Made by a program: the position numbers and the translations under genes. Shown in pieces: positions 1 to 6,386 of a stretch of DNA of 9,733 nt (its first letter is position 1; the number at the start of each line of letters is the position of its first letter). The stretch lies in assembly GCA_913049565.1 (NCBI GenBank), contig CAJWZG010000095.1, positions 1-9,733 on the forward strand. The letters are read 5' to 3'. Source of the stretch: an uncultured Gammaproteobacteria bacterium. Its GTDB lineage: Bacteria > Pseudomonadota > Gammaproteobacteria > Pseudomonadales > Azotimanducaceae_A. The notes below the pieces were generated by a model that searched no databases, had not been told where the DNA came from, and was given only the letters and a program-made list of their open reading frames with translations.

Positions 1-207
1 CTCCACTGCTTCGCCGAGCGTTGCGGCCAGCTGCTGTGCTCCTTTTTCATCAGCTGCGGCAATAACTGACAGCATCGCCTGATCATCTTGGATCATCACC
101 TGCGCGAGATGCACCGGCTCTAGGCTTGCGTGACGCTTTAGTGAAGCCAACTCGTGCGCTGCCGCAAAAGCCGCATCTACCCGTTGTGTAAACTGCATCG
201 TTAACAT
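1..207 (-). CDS. clpB: N-terminal part of a ClpB-type AAA+ chaperone (truncated by the window edge)
   Basis: The gene reads leftwards off the window, so only the first 69 codons are seen. They look like the first repeat of the Clp N-terminal (Clp_N) domain: an AFAAAHELA helix near residues 13-21, then a basic stretch and LEPVHLAQVM near residues 30-39, matching the family pattern of an Ala-rich helix followed by 'xExxHLLxxLL'. In the ClpB family this domain sits before two ATPase modules, and the hexamer works with DnaK to pull proteins out of aggregates in the cytoplasm. The ATG at 207 is preferred over the in-frame ATG at 198 because GAAGG lies 7 bases upstream of it. The first residues differ from the MRMDRLT-type start I recall for gammaproteobacterial ClpB, so a divergent ClpB or a ClpA/ClpC-like paralogue is possible. 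The AAA+ modules that would decide lie outside the window. No sigma-32 type promoter was evident upstream. Confidence 0.68.
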   Translation of the reverse strand, partial: MLTMQFTQRVDAAFAAAHELASLKRHASLEPVHLAQVMIQDDQAMLSVIAAADEKGAQQLAATLGEAVE

Positions 208-214
208 TGCAACA

Positions 215-219
215 CCTTC
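215..219 (-). promoter_or_regulatory. Ribosome binding site that decides the Clp start
   Basis: On the minus strand GAAGG lies 7 bases before the ATG at 207, but 16 bases before the in-frame ATG at 198. The spacing favours 207 as the start codon. Confidence 0.5.
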
Positions 220-283
220 GAGAAGCTAAACAAAAGCTAGCTGTTAGTCTCGGTTGACATATCTTTCACTGCTATCGTGCAGT

Positions 284-300
284 ATTGAATGGCGTTCAAT
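284..300. repeat. Operator-like inverted repeat in the divergent Clp/DUF2244 promoter region
   Basis: ATTGAA and TTCAAT are perfect 6-base inverted arms separated by five bases (tggcg). The repeat lies between the divergent starts at 207 (minus) and 373 (plus), where a regulator of either gene could bind. A 6-base arm pair can also arise by chance, and no regulator is known for it. A second short perfect palindrome, gccaattggc, lies at 327-336 in the same gap. Confidence 0.25.
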
Positions 301-372
301 GGACGGTTTTTCAAGTTCATCTTTTCGCCAATTGGCAATTACGCTATCTGTAACACAAGGTTTTGCGCGTTT

Positions 373-903
373 ATGATTCACTGCGAGTACTTCAACACTG
401 AAAGCGATACCCATTCGGATCTCGATAAATCCGTTGGTCAGATTATTTTGCAGCCCAATCATTCTCTGAGTTGGCGGGCCCTGAAGTACTTCCTTGGATT
501 CATGATGTTGCTTTCTTTCGGCATCGCCTTGACGTTTTTATTTTTTGGTTACTGGATGGTCTTACCCTTTACGGGCCTAGAAATGGCTGCGCTGAGCTAT
601 TGTTTATGGCTGTGCTTGCGTCGTACTAGCTTGCAGGAAGTCATCATTTTCAGCCCAGATGAAATTCGGTTTGAGACCGGGATAGACGCGCCTGATAACA
701 CTCAAACATGGGAGCGTTTTTTCACCAAGATTCATGTTAAGCAGGCTGTGCACCCTTGGTATCGTAAGACGGTCGCTCTGGTGCATCGCGGCGATAGCTT
801 CGAAATTGGCTCGTTTCTCACCTCTCCCGAGAAAGAGGAGTTGATTGAGTCACTCTACGATATGGTCCGTCGAGCTGATGCAGCCCTGGTCCGACAAGGC
901 TAG
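373..903 (+). CDS. DUF2244 family integral membrane protein
   Basis: This 176-residue protein matches the layout of the DUF2244 family. An N-terminal stretch ends in ILQPNHSLSWR (residues 25-35). Two close membrane segments follow, about residues 38-58 and 60-81, with the typical PFTGLE turn at 65-70. The rest is a soluble C-terminal domain (EVIIF at 89-93, RKTVAL at 131-136, EIGSFL at 144-149) that probably faces the cytoplasm. The family's function is not established; in some proteobacteria it lies near cytochrome oxidase genes, but none is present here. The frame is open back to an ATG at 289, but family similarity begins only near residue 20 counted from 373. The ATG at 373 has a weak AAGG 12 bases upstream, whereas 289 has none, so 373 is the better choice although not certain. 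Local GC is lower than in the crotonase gene of this window. Confidence 0.8.
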   Translation: MIHCEYFNTESDTHSDLDKSVGQIILQPNHSLSWRALKYFLGFMMLLSFGIALTFLFFGYWMVLPFTGLEMAALSYCLWLCLRRTSLQEVIIFSPDEIRFETGIDAPDNTQTWERFFTKIHVKQAVHPWYRKTVALVHRGDSFEIGSFLTSPEKEELIESLYDMVRRADAALVRQG

Positions 904-1051
904 AGAAAACTATAGCTCAGCAAATTGACTAGCTCCGATTTTCGAAAGCTCGGGTTCACGAGTACTCACGGCTCTCTAACCCAGAAAGAAGCAAACCCAA
1001 TTACGCAACCCGAAAGAGCCGGAAACCCCTAAAAAAGATGAGATCGCAACT

Positions 1052-1057
1052 GGAGAG
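1052..1057 (+). promoter_or_regulatory. Possible ribosome binding site for a short ORF ahead of the DUF2062 gene
   Basis: GGAGAG lies 4 bases before an ATG at 1062 that opens a 17-codon ORF. It is the only purine-rich Shine-Dalgarno-like stretch in the 60 bases before the DUF2062 start, which has none of its own. Confidence 0.25.
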
Positions 1058-1061
1058 CCTA

Positions 1062-1115
1062 ATGAATTCGTACATAGATCAAGGCACTGGGTCGATCAGT
1101 AACTTCCTATCATGA
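1062..1115 (+). CDS. Possible 17-residue leader peptide overlapping the DUF2062 start
   Basis: ATG at 1062 opens a frame encoding MNSYIDQGTGSISNFLS, ending in TGA at 1113-1115. The stop overlaps the DUF2062 start codon in an ATGA arrangement (1112-1115), the classic geometry for translational coupling. GGAGAG sits 4 bases upstream; an in-frame ATG at 1038 has no such signal. The peptide has no recognisable family. Its presence is inferred from geometry alone, and a 17-codon ORF can occur by chance. Confidence 0.2.
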   Translation: MNSYIDQGTGSISNFLS

Positions 1116-1651
1116 AAGATCGACTGCGCAAGTTAATTCCTTCTCGCGACAAGTTGCGCGAGATATCAGCCCTTCGACCTGTGGCTCATTTGATCAATCG
1201 TCCTGAGCTGTGGCATCTTAATCGCCGCTCTGTTTCTGGCGCGGTATTTGTCGGCCTGTTCTCGGCTTTTATTCCAGTGCCGTCACAAATGCTTTTGGCT
1301 GCGTTAATCGCCATCTTTACTAGAGTAAACCTACCTATCTCAGTGGCATTGGTTTGGATCACCAACCCCCTAACGATCCCTCCCATGTTCTACGCCTCGT
1401 ATCGCCTGGGCGCGCTGATTCTCGATATCGACGTCAGAGAGATACAGATGGAAATAACCTTAGACTGGGTTCTCGCGAATTTCTGGACGATTAGCGAACC
1501 GTTTCTGTTAGGAGCGCTAATCTGCGGCCTAATCAGTGGAAGCTTGGGATTTACCGCCACCCACTTTCTTTGGCGCAACCGGGTAATGCGTCAATGGCAG
1601 AAGCGTATACGCTCTCGAGCCGTGACAAAAAAAGCCAACTCGCGAAACTGA
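1112..1651 (+). CDS. DUF2062 family integral membrane protein
   Basis: The 179 residues follow the DUF2062 pattern closely. A basic N-terminus with LREISALRPVAHLI (15-28) leads to LWHLNRRSVSGAVFVGLFSA (33-52) and the FIPVPSQM hinge (53-60). Next comes a membrane pair with WITNPLTIPPMFY (82-94), then a final membrane segment at about 132-156 and a basic tail. The family is an inner-membrane protein of unproven function. In Pseudomonas-type genomes I recall it next to the lolCDE genes, as here, though on this contig it is convergent with the Lol operon and only 10 bases separate the two stops. The start is fixed by a stop codon three codons upstream in frame (TAA at 1100). No Shine-Dalgarno sequence precedes the ATG; see the overlapping short ORF. 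Confidence 0.87.
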   Translation: MKDRLRKLIPSRDKLREISALRPVAHLINRPELWHLNRRSVSGAVFVGLFSAFIPVPSQMLLAALIAIFTRVNLPISVALVWITNPLTIPPMFYASYRLGALILDIDVREIQMEITLDWVLANFWTISEPFLLGALICGLISGSLGFTATHFLWRNRVMRQWQKRIRSRAVTKKANSRN

Positions 1652-1661
1652 ACAAAGGACT

Positions 1662-2915
1662 TTAGTGCAGAAACTGAGCGGGATTCAGTTGGCTTGCCCG
1701 ACGCGCAGGCAACCAGGCGCAAAGTAGCGCGATAGAGGTGCTAATACCGACAATAGCTATCAAATCCCAAGCCACCAGCTTCGTCGGAACAACTGCGAAA
1801 TAGGATCCATCCAACAAATGCTGCCCGCTAATTTCTCCGAGAAAATCAATCAGCTGATCGACAACGCTCGTCATCAATAGGCCCAAGCCAACACCACCCA
1901 AAGTGCCAAGCAACCCGATAAACATGCCCTGAGACAAAAACAGTTTCAGAACGAATTTTCCATCAGCGCCCAAAGTGCGAAGCATCGCAATTTGCGCCCG
2001 TTTTTCGTGCACCATCATTGACTGCCCAGCAATAATATTGAATCCGGCAATAGCGACGACAAGCAACAGCAGCGTGAACATCATGGTCTTCTCCATGCGT
2101 ACTGCCTGAAACAGTTCACCGTACACCTGCTCCCAAGTTTCTAAACTGGCCAAGGGATCCTCAGATGACAACATCGCTGCGACGGCCGAGGCGCGCATGG
2201 GATCTTCTAACATCACTCGAGTACCCAACTCCCCTAAAGCCTGCCAACTTGCATCGTCGCGCTGGTCTAAGTTGACCAGCACCATGCTGTAATCCGTTTC
2301 CGCTCCAAGTTCAAAGGTGCCAACCAAGTTCAGTCTGAGCCAGCGTAATATAGCGCTTTCCCCTTGACTGACTGTTAAAGCGATCAGGACAGGATCTCCC
2401 AGCGACAAACCTTGGTACCGTGCGAGCGGTTCGCCAATCACGACAGAATCGGCAAAATTCTGTAAGTGGCTGAGACTGCCCTGCCGCATAACAGAGCTCA
2501 ATTCACTCATTTGCAGTAAGTCCTTGCCTGCAAATCCAATGACATTGATAGGATGCGGTCTGCTGCCCGCCGTGACCATACCGAAACCCTGAAAATACCT
2601 AGCGACACCGGCCACATCCGGGTGTTGAGCGAGAGCCGTTTGCAACGGCTCAGACAGTGTGGACTGGTCTATCGAAACATGTGCAACACTGCCTAACAGT
2701 CGCTGCCGAAGTTCATGATCAAACCCATTCATCACATTAACCACGAGAGTCAGCACTCCAACTCCCAGCACTAACCCAATGAGCGATACCCAAGTGACAA
2801 GGCGCCCGAAACCATTTGACCCCTCAAGCAGCATTCGGACAGCCATGCGGGCTACAAGACCAGTAGACTGCGTCGATGGTGCCACCAAGCCCTGTTCAGT
2901 TATGCGACTAGGCAT
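1662..2915 (-). CDS. lolE: Lipoprotein-releasing ABC transporter permease, LolC/LolE family (second permease of the operon)
   Basis: This is one of two membrane subunits of the Lol machine, which extracts outer-membrane lipoproteins from the inner membrane and hands them to LolA. The 417 residues show the family layout: one membrane helix (about 38-63, ending in NVMNGFDHELR at 60-70), a large periplasmic domain (about 70-270), then three helices at about 277-300, 320-352 and 382-405, with a PARRAS motif near the end (403-408). GELFQAVRMEK at 266-276 is shared with E. coli LolC, whereas the C-terminal ARRAS resembles LolE. The symbol therefore rests on its position after lolD and could be reversed. 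ATG at 2915 is chosen; a TTG at 2918 lies 8 bases after GAGGG and is possible. The start overlaps the end of lolD by 8 bases, implying coupled translation. Confidence 0.88.
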   Translation of the reverse strand: MPSRITEQGLVAPSTQSTGLVARMAVRMLLEGSNGFGRLVTWVSLIGLVLGVGVLTLVVNVMNGFDHELRQRLLGSVAHVSIDQSTLSEPLQTALAQHPDVAGVARYFQGFGMVTAGSRPHPINVIGFAGKDLLQMSELSSVMRQGSLSHLQNFADSVVIGEPLARYQGLSLGDPVLIALTVSQGESAILRWLRLNLVGTFELGAETDYSMVLVNLDQRDDASWQALGELGTRVMLEDPMRASAVAAMLSSEDPLASLETWEQVYGELFQAVRMEKTMMFTLLLLVVAIAGFNIIAGQSMMVHEKRAQIAMLRTLGADGKFVLKLFLSQGMFIGLLGTLGGVGLGLLMTSVVDQLIDFLGEISGQHLLDGSYFAVVPTKLVAWDLIAIVGISTSIALLCAWLPARRASQLNPAQFLH

Positions 2916-3594
2916 CAACTAATCTGCCCTCGGCTAGCGTAAGAACACGGTTGAACTGGTGCAGCATAGAGGCGTCATGAGTTACCACCAGAATTGCCAC
3001 ATCACGGTTTTCACTGAGTTCCACCATCAACTCCATCAATTCAGCCGCAGTTGTTGAATCCAGATTTCCCGTTGGTTCGTCTGCTAGCACCAGCTTAGGT
3101 TCATGAATCAACGCCCGAGCTACCGCGACTCGCTGACGCTCCCCACCAGACAACTCACTCGGCAGATGCTGCAAGCGGTCAATCAGCCCTACTCTTTGAA
3201 GGAGATCAGCACACAATTCTCGCGCCTCGCTCTGGCTTTTACCGTTCAGGCGAAGCGGCATTGCGACATTCTCGAGAGCCGTAAATTCCGGCAGCAGGTG
3301 ATGGTGCTGATAGACAAATCCCATAAATCGCCGACGCAATGAGGTGCGAGCCTCGTTGCTTGCCGGAGTCATGGTTTCACCAAAAACAGCAACCGTGCCT
3401 TGATCCGCATCGTCTAGGCCCGCCAATAGGTGCAATAGCGTACTTTTGCCAGAGCCTGAACGACCGATAATTGCCACTCTCTCTCCGGATTGCAGGCTAA
3501 GATCAACGCTATCTAATACGCTAATGACTTCGCTGCCTTGAACAAACGTCTTAGTCAGCCCCCGACTAGATAAAATTTGAAACTGATCATTCAT
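2908..3594 (-). CDS. lolD: LolD, ATPase of the lipoprotein-releasing ABC transporter
   Basis: LolD hydrolyses ATP on the cytoplasmic face to drive lipoprotein release by the two LolC/E permeases. All nucleotide-binding motifs are intact in 228 residues: Walker A GRSGSGKST (44-52), Q-loop Gln96, signature LSGGERQ (148-154), Walker B LVLADEP (168-174) with D-loop GNLD, and H-loop His206 in VVTHD. The segment YQHHHLLPEFTALENVAMPL (95-114) is the LolD-specific stretch between Walker A and the signature and separates it from FtsE or MacB ATPases. ATG at 3594 is chosen; a TTG two codons upstream (3600) is the only competing start. The gene overlaps the preceding permease by 8 bases and the following one by 8 bases, as expected for subunits made in fixed ratio. 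Confidence 0.95.
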   Translation of the reverse strand: MNDQFQILSSRGLTKTFVQGSEVISVLDSVDLSLQSGERVAIIGRSGSGKSTLLHLLAGLDDADQGTVAVFGETMTPASNEARTSLRRRFMGFVYQHHHLLPEFTALENVAMPLRLNGKSQSEARELCADLLQRVGLIDRLQHLPSELSGGERQRVAVARALIHEPKLVLADEPTGNLDSTTAAELMELMVELSENRDVAILVVTHDASMLHQFNRVLTLAEGRLVDA

Positions 3595-4843
3595 TGGCAA
3601 GTATCCGACTGGGCATTAGGCCTATGGCACGCCACGCAGGGTACAAACTGGCCATTAGCGCAGCTCCTACTGACAGCCCGCTGATGAGTAACAAGTCTTC
3701 CTTCAGCACCTGAACCGGAAGATACCCGATAAAATATTGAGACATCAGATCATATTGAAGAGCAGCGCTTGCTACATTGATCAAAGGCGGCACTAGGAAC
3801 ACAAGCCCCAGACCAATAATGTTCCCCATCAGCGTACCTATCGCACCTAACAACGTACCGACCAAGCAAAAAAGACCAAGCACCCTGATACGACTAGTAC
3901 CCATGCTGCGCAAAATAGCGATATCACCCCTTCGCTGCTCGACAATCATGATTAATCCAGAGACCAGATTGAACGCTGCAACCGCAATGAGCAGAGAGAA
4001 GAGTAAAAATAACGTCGCTTTTTGTACTGATATGGCTTGGTAGAGCGTACCGTACTCTGTCATCCACGAACGCACCCTTGGCTCACTGGCAGCCATTTTG
4101 GAATAAAGGAATTGGCTAGCGTTGTAGCTGTCGAATAGATCCGTCAGCCTTCCTTGCAACCCGTGGACGCGTCCAGGCATTCGCAACAAACGCTGGGCAT
4201 CGTTTAGGCTGACGAATGCGGCTGTGCTATCTAACTGGGACTGGCTGAGAAATATACAGACAACGGTAAAGCGCTTTTGTCTGGGCATTGCCCCGGCAAT
4301 GCTGATGCGCTGATCGGGCAGCAGCACAACAACGTCATCACCAACCCGCAGGTTCAGTTGGGCCGCGAGCCGCGAACCTAGTGCTATGCCGAAGACTTCT
4401 TGCCGGATATCAGAAAAAGAACCATCTATCGCAAATTCAGCAACAGCGCTGACCGATGCATAACGATCATCTATGCCATTGAGCTGCATTGGGCGTACCT
4501 GACCGTTAGCGGCCAACAAACCACCGCTTTGAATGACCGGTGCCACTGCAGTTAAACCGTACCGAGGATCAAGGTTAACAAGATCGGGTAACTCTGCTAT
4601 CGCCATACCTTGAGGAGAGGCCGCCGTTATATGTGGTAACACACCAAGCAACCGCTCGCGCAGTTCGCGCTCAAATCCGTTGACGACAGAAACGACAAAT
4701 ACCAACACCGCAATGCTAATCGCTAAACCCGAGATCGCTAGAGATCCGACAAAAGCAGCCCCGGTAGCACTACTGCCGGTGCGACCTGCAAATCCGAATC
4801 GACCTAGAGAGTAACGCAGCGCTATTTCGAAGAGGAGTTTCAC
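3587..4843 (-). CDS. lolC: Lipoprotein-releasing ABC transporter permease, LolC/LolE family (first permease of the operon)
   Basis: This is the second membrane subunit type of the Lol complex. The 418 residues hold a first membrane helix at about 32-54 followed by VVNGFERELRERLLG (53-67), a periplasmic domain to about 270, and three further helices at about 277-300, 321-352 and 383-402, ending in YPAWRA (401-406). Residues 179-191, with the core GAMPRQK, align with the 'hook' loop by which E. coli LolC holds LolA (GRIPSQR there). However, the SWMTEYGTLYQAIS stretch (259-272) and the RLTDLFDSYNA stretch look more like E. coli LolE. The symbol is given by position before lolD. The start is uncertain: a GTG at 4843 gives an N-terminus of family length, and a TTG at 4861 would add six residues. 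Neither has a Shine-Dalgarno sequence, so translation may rely on the nqrM ribosomes ending 38 bases upstream. Confidence 0.88.
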   Translation of the reverse strand: MKLLFEIALRYSLGRFGFAGRTGSSATGAAFVGSLAISGLAISIAVLVFVVSVVNGFERELRERLLGVLPHITAASPQGMAIAELPDLVNLDPRYGLTAVAPVIQSGGLLAANGQVRPMQLNGIDDRYASVSAVAEFAIDGSFSDIRQEVFGIALGSRLAAQLNLRVGDDVVVLLPDQRISIAGAMPRQKRFTVVCIFLSQSQLDSTAAFVSLNDAQRLLRMPGRVHGLQGRLTDLFDSYNASQFLYSKMAASEPRVRSWMTEYGTLYQAISVQKATLFLLFSLLIAVAAFNLVSGLIMIVEQRRGDIAILRSMGTSRIRVLGLFCLVGTLLGAIGTLMGNIIGLGLVFLVPPLINVASAALQYDLMSQYFIGYLPVQVLKEDLLLISGLSVGAALMASLYPAWRAIGLMPSRILANE

Positions 4844-4881
4844 GGCAATGGAATGTCGCAAGGATTGAACGACGAAACGAA

Positions 4882-5127
4882 TTACTTGCCGACCCGCCGC
4901 ACTAGATCTGAGGTTGTCTTCTCTTCCGAGTCTGGTTTGGATTTAATAAAGGGCGACTTTTCACACATTTGCGGGTCGCCGCCACAAACCTCGCACTCCA
5001 TTTCCATGCCAAGTGCTTTCATACCACCACAGCTGCCGGCAATTGGCTGACGGCCAAACATCACACCTATAGCCATAGCAGCTACTAGGGTTAGCATCAC
5101 AAAGAACGCAACGACTGCGGTTTCCAT
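4882..5127 (-). CDS. nqrM: NqrM, Na+-NQR maturation protein (DUF539)
   Basis: This small protein of 81 residues has one N-terminal membrane helix (about 4-24) followed by PIAGSCGGMKALGME (28-42) and a Cys-rich tail, the hallmark of the DUF539/NqrM family. The four cysteines are Cys33 (in SCGG), Cys45, Cys48 and Cys55. NqrM is required for assembly of the sodium-translocating NADH:quinone reductase, probably delivering iron to the membrane-embedded metal centre held by NqrD and NqrE. The tail after residue 57 is charged and poorly conserved. Translation starts at ATG 5127, three bases after the apbE stop, with GGAG six bases upstream inside apbE, so the two are surely co-translated. In other gammaproteobacteria nqrM and apbE usually end the nqr operon; here the structural genes are absent from the window. 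Confidence 0.93.
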   Translation of the reverse strand: METAVVAFFVMLTLVAAMAIGVMFGRQPIAGSCGGMKALGMEMECEVCGGDPQMCEKSPFIKSKPDSEEKTTSDLVRRVGK

Positions 5128-5130
5128 AAC

Positions 5131-6198
5131 TTACTCCGAAAGCAGGGAGGATGAGGCCGCAACAAAGTAAGCGGCCATAGCTGGAGTATAGCGCTCTAAA
5201 AATTCGCCATCAGCGCTTTTCTCAATAATCAACACCGGGATATTCAGCCTCTGTGCAGCCCCCAAACCGGCCTCGCTGCCCAGCACCATAATTGCTGTGG
5301 CCCATGCATCAGCAAACATAGCCTCAGGGTGAACAACAGTTACCGAAGCCACTTCATTGTCTGCCGGTCGACCACTGCGAGGGTCAATTACATGATCGAC
5401 ACGAATGCCGTCGACCTTGCGAAAGTTGCGGTAGTCGCCTGAGGTTGCCACAGCCTGTCCTGAGACGCTGAGCACTCGCTGGATCGAGCCCATCGCACCG
5501 GCAACAGGTTTTTCGATACCAATGAGCCATGGGCGGCTGGACGGGCTTTGCCCCAAGGTACGCATTTCGCCACCAATATCCACCATGTAGTCTGTGCAAC
5601 CCTTGTTGGTTAGATAATCTGCTAACTCATCAACCCCAAGACCCTTGGCGAGCGCGGATAAATCAACGTATACCTCATCCGATTGTTTCAGTGCACTTGC
5701 ATTGGCTCGATCTAATTGCAGTTGCTTCATTCCCACCCAACGGGCCGTTATTTGTTGTTCTTGAGCCGTTGGCAACTCTGTAACATCCACTGGCCCAAAT
5801 CCCCAAAGGTTCACCAATGGACCAATCGTGACATCAAACGCTCCATCGCTTTCTCGCCAAATCTCGAGCGCCGCCTGCAAAACCGACAACAATCGAGGAG
5901 ATAGCGCTTGCCAACTATCGGCCGGAGCCCGATTGAACGCACTGATTTCGGAGTCTTTAATATAGGTGGACAGGCTTTGGTTGAAGGCCAGTAGCTGTGC
6001 GTCAAGCTCTTGCTGAGTAACAGCGCAACTGTGCTGCTGTCGATATTGCACCCGATAGTAAGTGCCCATGGTCGCGCCTTCAACGGCCCGGTAGCGAGCG
6101 GTTTGCTCTGACTCATCGCCAGTGCTGCAGCTGGTAAGCAGGCATAAAAAGATAGTCACCAAAAGCCAAGCCCTGTGATCTAGAGATCTTCCGTTCAT
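5131..6198 (-). CDS. apbE: ApbE, FAD:protein FMN transferase (lipoprotein)
   Basis: ApbE attaches FMN from FAD through a phosphoester to Ser/Thr residues of target proteins such as NqrB and NqrC. The 355-residue protein starts with a basic N-terminus, a hydrophobic segment (11-21) and a lipobox LTSC with Cys24 as the lipidated residue, placing it on the periplasmic side of the membrane. Family motifs follow in order: GATMGTYYRVQY (41-52), DVTIGPLVNLWGFGP (122-136), DLSALAKGLGVD (179-190), YMVDIGGEMRTLG (204-216), ATSGDYRNF (251-259), HVIDPRSGRP (269-278) and FADAWATAIMVLG (295-307). Asp297 and Thr301 are spaced like the Mg2+ ligands of characterised ApbE enzymes. The ATG at 6198 has only a weak GAG upstream. 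It is the first gene of the run apbE-nqrM-lol and is divergent from the symporter gene across a 188-bp gap. Confidence 0.95.
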   Translation of the reverse strand: MNGRSLDHRAWLLVTIFLCLLTSCSTGDESEQTARYRAVEGATMGTYYRVQYRQQHSCAVTQQELDAQLLAFNQSLSTYIKDSEISAFNRAPADSWQALSPRLLSVLQAALEIWRESDGAFDVTIGPLVNLWGFGPVDVTELPTAQEQQITARWVGMKQLQLDRANASALKQSDEVYVDLSALAKGLGVDELADYLTNKGCTDYMVDIGGEMRTLGQSPSSRPWLIGIEKPVAGAMGSIQRVLSVSGQAVATSGDYRNFRKVDGIRVDHVIDPRSGRPADNEVASVTVVHPEAMFADAWATAIMVLGSEAGLGAAQRLNIPVLIIEKSADGEFLERYTPAMAAYFVAASSSLLSE

Positions 6199-6386
6199 TT
6201 TTACTCTACATTCAACAAGAGCGAAGAGCTTACAACGGTCTCCTGATAAAGCAGATGATTATCCTCACCCTTGGCTGAACTTTTGCTAATTTGAGCTACC
6301 CAAGGCACCATTTCTCTCTTGAGATAACGACATGGGTTGGCAGGCCTGAATATCATGGGCAGCCTCGCTCGAACCTTGGGATTGAT
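6199..6386. other. Divergent intergenic region between apbE and the symporter gene
   Basis: These 188 bases must carry the promoter for the leftward apbE-nqrM-lol run and probably one for the rightward symporter gene. I see no convincing -35/-10 pair in either direction and no large inverted repeat. Only an 8-base palindrome, caggcctg, stands out at 6341-6348. The symporter reading frame is open back into this gap to about 6291, but family similarity begins at 6387. Confidence 0.4.

Noticed and set aside
254..285. TTGACA at 254-259 as a -35 box for the DUF2244 gene
   Set aside because: The -35 hexamer is perfect, but at 17 bases spacing the -10 position reads gtgcag. The nearest AT-rich candidates need spacers of 13 or 20 bases, so I do not call a promoter.
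951..982. GGGTT...AACCC arms with an inner GAGTACTC palindrome as a terminator after the DUF2244 gene
   Set aside because: Only five base pairs close a loop of about 21 bases and no T-run follows, so it does not look like an intrinsic terminator.
969..1021. CGGCTCT and AGAGCCG inverted arms in the 904-1111 gap
   Set aside because: A 7-base stem with a 39-base loop and no poly-T or conserved RNA features; probably chance.
5811..6116. A 101-codon minus-strand ORF inside apbE
   Set aside because: It is in another frame of a gene with complete ApbE motifs, with no family resemblance of its own.
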